A stretch of DNA of 64,000 nucleotides from Neonectria sp. B-13. Lineage: Eukaryota > Ascomycota > Sordariomycetes > Hypocreales > Nectriaceae. The notes beneath the pieces were generated by a model. It searched no databases and was not told where the DNA came from. It worked only from the letters and a program-made list of their open reading frames with translations. Position 1 is the stretch's first letter, and each line of letters starts with the position of its first letter. Positions 12,301 to 21,415 of the stretch are shown one piece after another. The position numbers were made by a program, and so were the translations under genes. The stretch spans positions 682,001 through 746,000 of the forward strand of contig NOKP01000006.1 in NCBI GenBank assembly GCA_002682825.1, written 5' to 3'.

Positions 12301-12432
12301 CTTTGAATGTCGGGAAGAAGATTTGTCGTCTTGGTCGCGATGTCGGTGCTTGTGCTTCTTCTCCTTTGTTACTTTCTGAGGCCCCACCTCATCCTCGCCC
12401 ATAGGCAGAAAGGCGTACTTTTTGGAGCTCAT
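9400..12432 (-). CDS. prp2: DEAH-box pre-mRNA splicing helicase, Prp2/DHX16 type
   Basis: Single uninterrupted exon of 1010 aa. The N-terminal 130 residues are charged and RS-rich ([13 protein letters not shown]), followed by a long helical, charged region. The helicase core has motif I GETGSGKT (393-400), motif II DEAH (491-494), motif III SAT (523-525) and motif [11 protein letters not shown] helicase-associated region and an OB-fold-like tail end in a basic stretch. Order and length match Prp2 of budding yeast, Cdc28 of fission yeast and human DHX16, the ATPase that remodels the activated spliceosome before step one in the nucleus. Prp22, Prp16 and Prp43 relatives are the main alternatives, but the N-terminal region and length favour Prp2. 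The lack of introns contrasts with the neighbouring genes. It shares a 456-bp divergent promoter with the ER DnaJ gene. Confidence 0.93.
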   Translation of the reverse strand: MSSKKYAFLPMGEDEVGPQKVTKEKKHKHRHRDQDDKSSSRHSKSRRDRSRSRSRDRSPPRGSSHNNPPKQYRRRDGAPDDDRWGDEEPPSDDPDEENEREFEESASKRVKLSHDEPEEEDLSDGAKEELERRKDIEEREAFAKRLNEKDKGRSKKSDKDGESSSRRKLAEDAEARNQALPDIRERSRQEYLKKREAERLALLRKQVSEETAELRSGVRLSEMEKAEFAKNREILRLAEERLKIDDHRDGYVMPEDYITEKGKLDRKKKEEALYKRYVEKDEYGQEKFVTEHEEWEREQASKAKAQIQRAERENDEYDYVLDDAQYIQWNLDSRLAGDDQKLTKEQKFLAAQIDAAEKKALSIQETRKSLPIYQYRDDFLAALEQYQVLVIVGETGSGKTTQLPQYLHEAGYTKNGMKVGCTQPRRVAAMSVAARVADEVGVKVGNEVGYTIRFEDCTSDKTVMKYMTDGMLLREFMTEPDLSGYSAIMIDEAHERTVHTDILLALVKDLSRERPDLKLLISSATMNAEKFAQYFDDAPIFNIPGRRYPVDIYYTPAPEANYLAAAITTTFQIHTTQGKGDILIFLTGQDEIEAAELEISETAKKLGSRIKELVICPIYANLPSELQSKIFEPTPNGARKVVLATNIAETSLTIDGIVYVIDPGYVKENVYNPATGMSNLVVVPCSRASANQRSGRAGRVGPGKCFRLYTKFAYMNEMDESTTPEIQRTNLNGVVLQLKSLGINELLDFEFMDPPPTEALIGALNQLFALQALNHKGEMTKLGRQMAEFPTDPMLAKAVLAADKEKCVEEVLSIVSMLGEGSALFFRPKDKKIHADSARNRFTIKDGGDHLTLLNVWNQWVDSDFSPVWARENFLQQRSLTRARDVRDQLAKLCERVEVAPSTCGASNVRPIKRAITAGFFPNAARLQKSGDSYRTVKNNTTVWIHPSSVLMAIDPPEKMVVYFELVQTTKEYMRSVMPIEPVWLAELAPHFHKKKDVEEMEEKKMPKRR

Positions 12433-12888
12433 AGTGGACGTGCTTGTGCCCGGGTCAAATGGAGCAAGAAGAGGTTTGCAAATTTATGTCCCGGAGCCGA
12501 AAACAAATACCAGTCGCGAGTCAAGAGCTTGATCGACAGCTAGGCAACCTACTCTCAGCCCCAATTAGGCCTGCGATGCAGCCACCTGGTTGACGTTGTC
12601 CCAGAAATTTGGAAGGATAATCCGGTGGTTAGTCCGGCAGCCACTGACAAGCTCCCGATAAGGACCCACCTGCAGGGTTACTCGACGATAAGGTATGCAT
12701 TGCTAGAACGCCAGGTACGGAATAGGTGTACATTCATGTTAACACGCTGGTCCATAGTTCGCTCCCAAGTCCAACTCATCTTCCTCCACAACCCCTCTAG
12801 AATTCCACTGGCTTGACGATCCTGGTCGCCAGATTCTGTATTTTCTCTTGTCAATCTCCAAGTCCCAATATTTGGGCACCGTGGTGCA
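12433..12888. promoter_or_regulatory. Bidirectional promoter between helicase and ER DnaJ
   Basis: 456 bp separate the two divergent ATGs. A TGACGT hexamer (12591-12596) resembles CRE/bZIP sites and could serve an unfolded-protein response for the chaperone, but one hexamer is weak evidence. No clear TATA box is seen. Confidence 0.45.
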
Positions 12889-14260
12889 ATGTTGTTCCGC
12901 GGAGCCGTCATCTTTTTATTGCTGGCCTGTCTCCAGCTGGCTCTTTGCGCCGAGGACTACTACAAGGTCTGTCCCTTCTGCCTTTGTCCACGACTCTCTA
13001 TGGCCTATAACTGACAAGAAACCAGATTCTTGGTGTTGATAAGAAGGCCTCAGACAAGGAATTAAAGTCGGCATACCGCAAGCTTTCTAAGAAATTCCAC
13101 CCAGACAAGAATCCGTATGACCCTCCACGCCATGTGTCCCCCAAACACCAACTTGATCTTACTAACCTCTCCCTTCCAGCGGCGATGACACTGCGCACGA
13201 CAAGTTCGTCGAAGTCTCCGAAGCCTACGATGTTCTAAGCGACGCCGAGACCCGGAAGATATACGACCGCCACGGCCACGAGGCCGTCAAGAACCACAAG
13301 AACGGCGGAGGCAACAGAGGTGGTCACGACCCCTTCGACCTCTTCAGTCGCTTTTTCGGCGGTCATGGACACTTCGGTCGTGGCTCCGGCGAGCCCCGCG
13401 GTCACAACGTCGAGGTGCGCGTCGAGATCTCCCTCCGCGACTTCTACAACGGCGCCACCACCGAGTTCCAGTGGAACAAGCAACACATCTGCGAGCAGTG
13501 CGAGGGCACCGGAAGCGCCGACGGTCAGGTCGAAACCTGCGGGACGTGCGGCGGCCACGGCGTCCGCATCGTCAAGCAACAGCTCGCCCCTGGCATGTTC
13601 CAGCAGATGCAGATGCGATGCGATGCGTGCGGCGGCCGCGGCAAGACCATCAAGCACAAGTGCCCCACGTGCAACGGCCAGCGCGTCGACAAGAAGCCCA
13701 CAACCGTCACGCTCAACATCGAGCGCGGCGCTGGTCGCGACTCGCGAGTCGTCTACGAGAACGAGGCCGACGAGAGCCCCGACTGGGTCGCAGGCGACCT
13801 AATTGTTACACTGTCGGAGAAGGCACCCGATCTGGAGCGCGACAACCCGGATCGTGTCGACGGCGCCTTCTTCCGGCGCAAGGGCGACGATCTATACTGG
13901 ACCGAGGTGCTTTCCCTACGCGAGGCGTGGATGGGCGACTGGACGCGCAACCTCACGCACCTGGACAAGCACGTCGTGCGCCTGGGCCGTGAGCGCGGCC
14001 AGGTGATACAGCCAGGCCACGTCGAGACGGTCACTGGCGAGGGCATGCCTAGGTGGCACGAGGACGGCGACAGCGTCTACCACACGCACGAATTTGGCAA
14101 CCTGTACGTCGAGTACTCCGTGATCCTGCCAGACCAGATGGACAAGGCGGTGGAAGATGAGTTCTGGGGCGTGTGGCAGAAGTTCCGTGGCAAGCACGGC
14201 GTTGACCTGGAAAAGGACAGTGGACGTTCTGAGGCAGAGAAGACCCATGATGAGTTATGA
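12889..14260 (+). CDS. scj1: ER-lumenal DnaJ co-chaperone (Scj1/DNAJB11 type)
   Basis: Exons 12889-12966, 13026-13114 and 13180-14260 give 415 aa; both introns are GT-AG. Residues 1-20 form a signal peptide (hydrophobic run [12 protein letters not shown]). The J domain follows with its HPD motif at 51-53, then a Gly/Phe-rich stretch (97-130). A zinc-binding domain begins at Cys160 with [24 protein letters not shown] and the degenerate fourth CPTCNGQR. After the C-terminal substrate-binding domains the protein ends exactly in HDEL, the ER-retrieval signal. This architecture fits Scj1, which stimulates the Kar2/BiP ATPase for folding and degradation of lumenal proteins. The start is fixed by the signal peptide. 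The 3' region runs directly into a degenerate repeat (14294-14408). Confidence 0.95.
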
Positions 14261-14293
14261 TGAGGTGTGGTGGTGGGAGTATGAGGCGTAGTG

Positions 14294-14408
14294 GGGTTGG
14301 TTGTACGAAATACCAGCAAAGAGCTTACATGATTGTATACCATTTAACATTACGTGGCCGCCAAAGGCGTAGCTTTAGACATAGAATATCAGTAACAGTG
14401 GATATCGT
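14294..14408. repeat. Degenerate direct repeat, copy A
   Basis: Shares long blocks with copy B at 15188-15287, including GGTTGGTTGT, CGAAATACC, TTACATGA, TAGCTTTAGACAT and ACAGTGGAT, in the same order and orientation. Copy A has about 15 extra bases (around 14360-14375). It starts only about 33 bp after the DnaJ stop codon, so it probably lies in that gene's 3' UTR. Confidence 0.75.
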
Positions 14409-15187
14409 GGTATCCTCCGTCCCTTCGCCATTGTTGTCCATCTTGCTTGAGGAAACTGGCAGAACAGCAGCGTCAGCAGCAAGCTAATCCATGGTGCTTC
14501 GTCCAGCTTCTTAGAATCGAGGTGCAAGATGAGCAGCCCTCCATGCATCTTGCTATCCCGCTTAGAGCAGGCCAGGCGGGGAGGTGGACCAGTTGTTGGT
14601 TTAGCTACTGTCTACAAGACACGAATGACCTCTATGCACAATGATTGCTTGTTCATCATCGTGCACAGAAGGGTTGGCGATGAACTTCCGGTGCCGGATG
14701 CGGTCTCCAGTGAGCAGCTCTCGGGCTTCGAAGCGATCCTTACGATCCCGCCAACTGAAGACGAGGTATCCTTCCTTCATCGTCCCGAGAAGAAACAACC
14801 GGTTAATGCTCCGCTAGGCTTCCTGGAATGTAACTCAGCAAATACTCATGATTTTGTGTGATCAATTCCCTAGTCTTAAGAAAATCCGACCTGCTTTGGG
14901 CGGCGCTGCGTATACCCAGCTACTGTTGAGCTTCCTCAACGCTGGCACCGGATTATTTGGCGAGTATAATCGCTTTAACGAATTGAAGGAGCCGCCGTGT
15001 CTCCCTCTGTGAGCTATTTGGCATGGGGCATTAGAGCACCTCCAGGCATGTATGCGACTCGGTACTGAGCAACGTGTCGGAGATATGATCGAATGTAACG
15101 TAACAGGCTGTCTGACAGTACAGATATTGGGAACCACGAGACGAACATTCGGGACGTGCTGTACTATACGTGACGTCAGACCCGTTA

Positions 15188-15287
15188 GGGTTGGTTGTGC
15201 GAAATACCCGCGAGAGTTTACATGACAGCATGCCATTTAGTTACTGCATAGCTTTAGACATTGAATAACGGTGACAGTGGATGTCGC
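15188..15287. repeat. Degenerate direct repeat, copy B
   Basis: Partner of copy A, about 895 bp downstream and in the same orientation. Roughly 780 bp without a recognisable gene lie between the copies. This may be a local duplication or the diverged ends of a small non-autonomous element; no target-site duplication is obvious. Confidence 0.75.
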
Positions 15288-15759
15288 GCCGCCTACCTGA
15301 ATTCAAGAAGGTCATTTACTTATACTGCACTCGAGCGTAACGCAATCCCCGTCGCCTTTCTAGATATTGACTCCCGGTTCTGCAGCGGTGCTCTCGGGGG
15401 GCGAAGTTATTGTCGTCTCGACGGACGGCAGTGGCACCCAGGATCTAGGCGAGATATAGATAAGTTGGTACAGGTACCCGTCAAGATCCAGCAGCAAGCA
15501 ACTAGAGCTCGCTCGTCGAAGGAGGCGGATCTTATCGCTAAGATCGACCAACTTATGATGTCTACGTCTTACCGGGTTGCTTCAACCTTCCACCAACATC
15601 CTCATAACTCGGTCATCTTACTTACCGTGTACTATTCTTGTCAACAAGATTAGGAGAAACTCTCTGGCTAGACGTATGCACTTGAGCCGTATTTAATAGG
15701 GTGGCACTGGCTGGCGCCCAAACATCCGGCAAGAAGTTGGCAACGCGAGTGTCTACCCC

Positions 15760-16690
15760 TCAGTTTGAGACGGTGGGGGCAGAAGAGTCTTATGGGCCGA
15801 CTTAATGTCAAGCTTTGAACACATCACAGTCAGGGCTCTGTCATCTTCTCGCGCCGCCATCTCGGGGAGAACTGCCAAGGTGTTCGGCACCATCGAGACT
15901 GGAAGCAACGTCTCCAGGATTGTTCTGTCGAGGAGGGATAAAGCCTTCTTCAGGTATATCCCGTTCATATCCCAGCAACCCAATCTCGCTACGACCGTGG
16001 CTCCCAGCGTGTTCAAGAGCAGCTCTACGCCAGAGACGGAGTTGTTCGACACCGCCAAGAACATCGGGAACGGTGTGGATACTACCGAACCCCGAGCGGC
16101 CCGAGAACAAGACGCTGACCCACCCCCCGTAGCTCGGGCGGACTGGCTTAAGCTTTCCCACGGTCTGCGGAGGTAGGGTTACAGGGGCGCTGTGCCGTAT
16201 ATGCGGTTCATTATGTCGCTTTCCTATCCAGAGACCTCGCCTGGTGGCATGTAAGGGCCTTGTAAACTTGCCTTCTTTAGCTTTATGGGCGGTATTCTCA
16301 AATTACCCGAAGTCAGCAGCTCATGAGCGCACTCGGAGTGCTTCTGTCGCATGGTCGCGTGCAACGGCGTCCAGCCATCTACATCTAGGACCCCGATGTA
16401 GACCGCCCTTCGACAACAACATATTCACCACACCGTGCTCCAGGTCTAAGCCACAAAGTGCAGCAGCCCTCGTCTGTCCGGCATGGCAATACCCGGATCT
16501 GTCATCATCGAGAGAAGCGAGACAAGATCCTCCCAAGTATTCTCGATGGCAATGAAAATCGGCGTGCGCCCATCTTTTTCATGCAGGTTCACGTTGGCAC
16601 CAGCTGCGTCACGGCCAACTGTTGGCGGACTCGAGGCGGCGTGGAGGAGAGTCCGGTCCGGCTCATCGGAATCTATCTTTATTTTACATG
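15760..16690 (-). pseudogene. Decayed ankyrin-repeat protein gene
   Basis: On the minus strand, ankyrin-like blocks occur in order but in different frames. RTLLHAAS (about 16660) and DGRTPIFIAIEN (about 16570) share a frame that ends at an in-frame stop (16446-16448). EHGVVNMLLSKG follows in a second frame. DVDGWTPLHATMRQKH (about 16386-16340), with its HELL end, lies in a third frame that stops at 16224-16226. TPFPMFLAVSNNSVSGVELL (about 16080-16020) is in a further frame. At least two frameshifts and two stops break the reading. The blocks fit the helix-turn-helix spacing of ankyrin repeats. The N-terminal domain, and hence the parent family, is not visible. Sequencing errors could mimic some breaks, but their number favours true decay. 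Confidence 0.6.
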
Positions 16691-17099
16691 CTTAACATAT
16701 ACTTCTATTTTTGCTATCCCTTATTAGCCAGCTATCTCTATCGTGACCGCTGTACTCTTAGCACCCGTACGGAGATACACACTCTTTCGAATAATGCAGC
16801 GGGCCCTAACGAGAAATTGCTGGGATTCCCTCGCGAAAGTTGGCGACTGATGACATTGGGAGCTGACCGCCTCAAAGGATGGTTCGGAAGAGCTTCAATG
16901 ACTGAAAATGAGTGATTGGTCCAACTGAGAATTGGAGGCAGAAGATTGGCTGAACTCTCTGCTCCGCCGAGTAAGGTAGAGCTGTACCTTGGCTTTCCTG
17001 CACTGTCAGCTCGGCGCACTGCAGGAAGCATTCTAAACCAGGTCCCTCCCTGCCCTGCTCTGCCGGCCTTGCCCCTCCTTCCCCCCAGTTAGCTCGGTT

Positions 17100-17178
17100 C
17101 TTATCTTATCGGCCATGCATCTTCCCCCCCAAAGCACTATCTTATCGGCCAATGACTCCTTGCGATTTCGGATGAGTC
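17100..17178 (+). promoter_or_regulatory. GATA and CPC1/Gcn4-like sites upstream of argininosuccinate synthase
   Basis: Three CTTATC hexamers (GATAAG on the other strand) lie at 17100-17105, 17105-17110 and 17141-17146; they match AreA/NIT2 GATA sites. ATGACTC (17152-17158) and ATGAGTC (17172-17178) match the core of the Gcn4/CPC1 site. Both sets are 160-240 bp before the ATG. A direct repeat CTTATCGGCCA occurs at 17105 and 17141. Binding is inferred from consensus only. Confidence 0.5.
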
Positions 17179-17339
17179 GAATGCCCCTCTTCTTCTCCTG
17201 CATCGCGAAAAAAGTCTGACTTGCACCTTCAGTAATCCACGCCTTTTTGATCAATTGACCTCGATATCGACCTCGACATCGACCTCATCGCCTTTCGAAC
17301 CAACTCCTCCAACCACAAGAAAACTCCAACACCGTCACG

Positions 17340-20300
17340 ATGGCCGGCAGCAAGGGCAAGGTCTGCTTAGCGTGAGTCTGCCCCTCCCCCGCGATTGTGG
17401 AATCATTGAGCTACCTCCCCTGGCATTGAAGTCATTTGGCTACCTCTTTGTTGAAACATTGCGCTAATGAATGTCATCAGCTATTCCGGCGGACTCGACA
17501 CGAGCACAATCTTGGCTTGGTTGCTGGAGCAGAAATACGAAGTTGTGTGAGTATGTACAGGCCCAGTTGCAACTGGGCCTCGCGCTGCTGAACCTGTCAT
17601 ACTGACTGCTTGCAAGCTGCTACTTGGCCGATGTTGGTCAGGAGGAAGACTGGGCTTCTGTGGAGAAGAAGGGTGAATTGCGTCTCCCACATAATCATAG
17701 GGAACGCCTGTGCTGACTTTCCGCGCGCAGCTCTCCAGATCGGAGCCACTAAGAGTACGACCTAGAAACGCCGAGGCCTTGTCATCGTGAAAATATTGCT
17801 GACCCTGAACGAATTTGACAGTGATCATTGATGACCTTCGCAAGGTTTTCGTCGAGTAAGTTAGATTGATATCACGATTGTGACATACTGACGTCAATAC
17901 AGCGAACTGTGCTGGAAGGCTGTGCAATGCGTTCGTCAACCATACTCGATCCGGCCCCCTCCTGCGACTAACACGAAATCTCCAGAATGCCATTTACGAG
18001 GACCAGTATCTCCTGGGTTAGTTTGGAATATCCTCAAGGGGTTGAATAGAGGCTAATGGGATATCAGGTACTAGCTTGGCTCGCCCTGTCATCGCACGCG
18101 GAATGATGAAGGCCGCTGAGAAGGAGGGGTTCGTCCATTCTGCTTAGAATCACCCGAAACCAGCTCGCGTTAACACTAAAATTTCTCTAGTTGCGATTTC
18201 GTTTCGCATGGTTGCGTGAGTATTAGCTTGCTACCCCCCTGTCCAAGCTGATTTGGCTAATTGTAATCATAGACCGGCAAGGGGTGAGTTATGCCCTTAA
18301 CGATCTTGAACAATATAGCTAACACCCCATTCAGCAACGATCAGGTCCGCTTTGAGGGACGTACTTCCCCCCTTCCCTTCCAATTGCACGTTGCTTCGGG
18401 ATATTTTCTTTCAAGGATGCCGTCACCTTGCCACATTGCCACGGATGTCTGATGATCTCTTTCTCGACGACTGAGATCTATTTAAAGACGAATATCCTAC
18501 CTGAAGCGCTCGGGAGACATCACTGTTGAACGTGCCCGAAAAAGACTCTTCGTCGACCATGTCATGGTTGTCAGCAGAGAAAGAAGGCCGATTGATGAAA
18601 CAACCTACATTCAAGCTCTGAACAGAGCCTCTTCACGGGGCCAGGGGCTTGTTGGGGTCGGTGGCATCAGTTTTGTTCGACTTTGATGTTCCGTCAACGT
18701 CTTTTCTCATGTCAAACAGTGTTCGTGGGCAATGTGGCAGCTGATCGGTCTTTGCAGGGAACCTTTCCCAAAATACCCCAACAACTGAAGCTACTTGTTC
18801 TTGAGATACTAACTTGAGCAGTTGGCCTATTTGACCATCAATCCCGCCATCAAGGTCATCGCCCCATGGTACGACTGCCAACTTCTTACAAGTACGAATT
18901 TCCAAGCACATACTAACAAGTGCTACACAGGCGCGACCCTCTTTTCTATGACCGTTTCCAAGTTAGTTCTGTCAATATTCATTTTTTGAAGATTTACTAA
19001 CGTACTTCTCAGGGTCGCAACGACCTCCTTGACTACGCGGCTGAGAAGGGTATTACAGGTCCAGACTTTTTTCTTCCATCACATGCTAAGTTCTCCCAGG
19101 TATCCCCGTGACCTCAACACGCGCGAAGCCGGTTAGTCTATACAACACCAAGGAGGAGACAAAATTTGCTGATAGAAAAACAGTACTCAATGGACGACAA
19201 CCTGGCTCACTGCTCCTACGAGGTATTTAGGGACCAGTTCCCTGCCCCTACATAGCTAACGAATGTAGGCCGGCATGCTCGAAGACCCCAACGTCACCCC
19301 ACCTGAGGACATGTGGTGAGTTGTGACACGTTCTGAATGATGTAAACTTAGCCTGCTAATCACAATATATAGGACGCGCACTGTCAGCCCTCTCAAGGCC
19401 CCCGACACTCCTCTCGACATCACCGTCCACTTCGACAAGGGCCTTCCCGTCAAGGTCGTCACTCCCCAGAAGACCGTCACTGATTCCCTTGAGCTGTTCA
19501 TTCTGCTCAATGCTCTTGGCAAGGAGCATGGTATTGGCCGCATCGTGAGTTTCCTCATGCATAATGAGCTCTGAATACTCTGCTGACATTCGACGACAGG
19601 ATATCGTCGAGAACAGGTATGCAAGGCATTCTTACAAGCCAAATAAGGCCTATAAACGCTAATTTTATACTGTTACTAGATTCATTGGCCTTAAGAGCCG
19701 CGGTTGCTGTACGTTTTCTCCTTCAAAAACGGCCCTTTGCGATTGCTAATAAGCTTGTAGACGACGCCCCGGCCATGACTATCCTTCGTCTTGCTCACAT
19801 TTCGATCGAGGGCCTGTAAGTCGCACGGTGCGTTCACATGGGTGTTATTGATACTGATGGTTCCAGCGTCCTTGACGGTCGTGTCCGCTCTCTGCGTGAC
19901 AACATGAGCAAGCAGTGGTCTGAGCTGCTCTACAATGGGCTCTACTTCTCGCCCGAAAGAGCGTTTTTGCAGCGTAAGCCGTTCTGTTCAGCAAATGGAA
20001 GACTTGGCTAACCTGACTAAAGCGAGTCTCGACTTCTCTCAGCAGCGGGTATGGTGAAGAGCTATGAATCGAAATTTGCATGATCTGACTGAGTTTCCCA
20101 GGTTAACGGCGAGGTTCGCCTCCGCCTGTACAAGGGCAACGCCTACGTTCTGGGCCGCACTTCCCAGGAGAAGCTGTACTCCGAGGAGGACGCCTCCATG
20201 GATTCGCTCACCACCTTCGACCCCTCCGAGACCGTAAGTCATGTTCAGGAATGTCTCAGTGAAGACGAGTTGCTGACAAAATACTTTACAGTCTGGTTTC

Positions 20301-20424
20301 ATCACCATCAACGCCATCCGCCTCAAGAAGGTAATAAACCCGTTGGTTCTTGCGATGCTGACAAAAGATGCTAACTCAACCATAGTACGGCCTCCAGCTG
20401 GCTGAGGCTGGCGTCGAGATCTAA
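17340..20424 (+). CDS. Argininosuccinate synthase, 26 exons
   Basis: Joins citrulline and aspartate with ATP to form argininosuccinate, the penultimate arginine step in the cytosol. Exons: 17340-17371, 17481-17546, 17617-17672, 17731-17754, 17822-17855, 17903-17930, 17986-18016, 18068-18128, 18191-18215, 18273-18283, 18335-18356, 18822-18868, 18931-18961, 19013-19049, 19100-19131, 19184-19222, 19269-19315, 19373-19544, 19600-19616, 19680-19708, 19761-19815, 19867-19973, 20023-20048, 20102-20233, 20292-20330, 20386-20424. They sum to exactly 413 codons (412 aa, the usual family length). The PP-loop YSGGLDTS and family motifs GNDQVRFE, KVIAPW, PYSMDDNLAHCSYE and RFIGLKSRGCY are present. Exon 10 is 11 nt. 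All introns are GT-AG except intron 11 (18357-18821), which begins GGACGT and is 465 bp, against 46-109 bp for the rest. Either that donor is non-canonical or mutated, or the base call is wrong. Confidence 0.9.
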
Positions 20425-21415
20425 ATGGGTATCTCTGAGGCAATCTGGGACAGGAAGGAAAATTGTTCTGAAACGCTATACAGAATTTGAATTGAACTCC
20501 AATGGAGTTCTTGATCTAGAGCCAAAAGTCCGCTGATGTCTCCAACGGGGTAACGTGACCGTCCGATTCGCAATATCCCACATAGACGATGGTTCAGATC
20601 TACAATCAGCGTCCAACCCAACGAATGGACAATAACCCAAAGGGAATTTTTAACCATCGAAGATTCTTGCAAGTTGCTATCAATGCCAGCTTGAGTTACT
20701 CGGTATACTTCACAGCTCAGGCCGGAATGGGCCTGATCTTGCTTGTTTATGCTCCCTGGGCCTCCGTGACCTTCAGTCATTTCTGTTTCGTTCCGCCAAT
20801 GAACCTGGTGAACCTCAGAGCTAAAGCACAAGACATGAGGATGATGGAAACCCGGTGTTTTCTTTGTCCGCAACCAAGTCCCTCCACAGAATGCCCAATT
20901 GCAGTATAATTGGCCACTGACTGGGCCTGTCACTTCGGAGACAATCGACCGAGTCGCAACGATGTTGTTATTTTGCTATTGTATATTTTCCGAATTACGG
21001 GCGCGAGGGTCTCGCTAGTCGCCATCCGGGCACAAAAGGACCTCGTAGGCTAGCTATGGAGTGGGCTTCTTCTCTTGGTCAGACAGACTGAGTTGTTCGT
21101 GTCACTCGCAACACTCTCTCTTATACATGGGTAGACGCGCTCAACTTGTGATGGATTCATGCTAGGATACACTTCCAGAACAGGGTCCTGGTTCTTTAAG
21201 CCAATCTTAAGTCAGTGGGAGAAGTCAAATGGTGCACTTCATGTAGCAAAGAAATCCATATCGTCGTTTCTTCTATATCGGCCGTTAATATATAGGTATG
21301 GTCATAAGCTCGTGTCGTAACTCGACCCCAATTCCAAAGAGACCAGAAACTCTCCAACCAAAGAAGATCGTGCTGCTAAATCAGACAACAAATGAAACAA
21401 TGGTCATTATGGCGT
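20425..21415. other. Convergent intergenic region
   Basis: 991 bp between the stops of argininosuccinate synthase and the DUF3824-type gene. It should hold both 3' UTRs. The open frames on either strand (for example 20421-20933, minus) look spurious, with no recognisable motif. No repeat or RNA gene seen. Confidence 0.6.

Larger units (their letters stand above)
14261..17339. other. Intergenic with repeats and gene remains
   Basis: About 3 kb with no intact gene. It holds two copies of a degenerate direct repeat (14294-14408 and 15188-15287), a broken ankyrin-repeat gene (about 15760-16690, minus) and, at the right end, the promoter of argininosuccinate synthase. Several short ORFs (for example 15261-15653, plus) are not recognisable. 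The accumulation of remains suggests an old insertion or decay zone. Confidence 0.55.

Noticed and set aside
18335..18868. Spliceosomal twin intron (stwintron) as explanation of intron 11
   Set aside because: A nested intron splitting the outer donor would need GT directly after the first donor base, or a rebuilt GT right after the GAG codon. The bases GGAC stay after GAG in every arrangement I tried, and no internal sequence re-encodes VRFE before a donor.
17340..20424. Introner-like element burst as the source of the 25 introns
   Set aside because: The introns are short and share only splice-site and branch-point words by eye; no common body sequence was seen. A computed alignment would be needed to exclude old, diverged copies.
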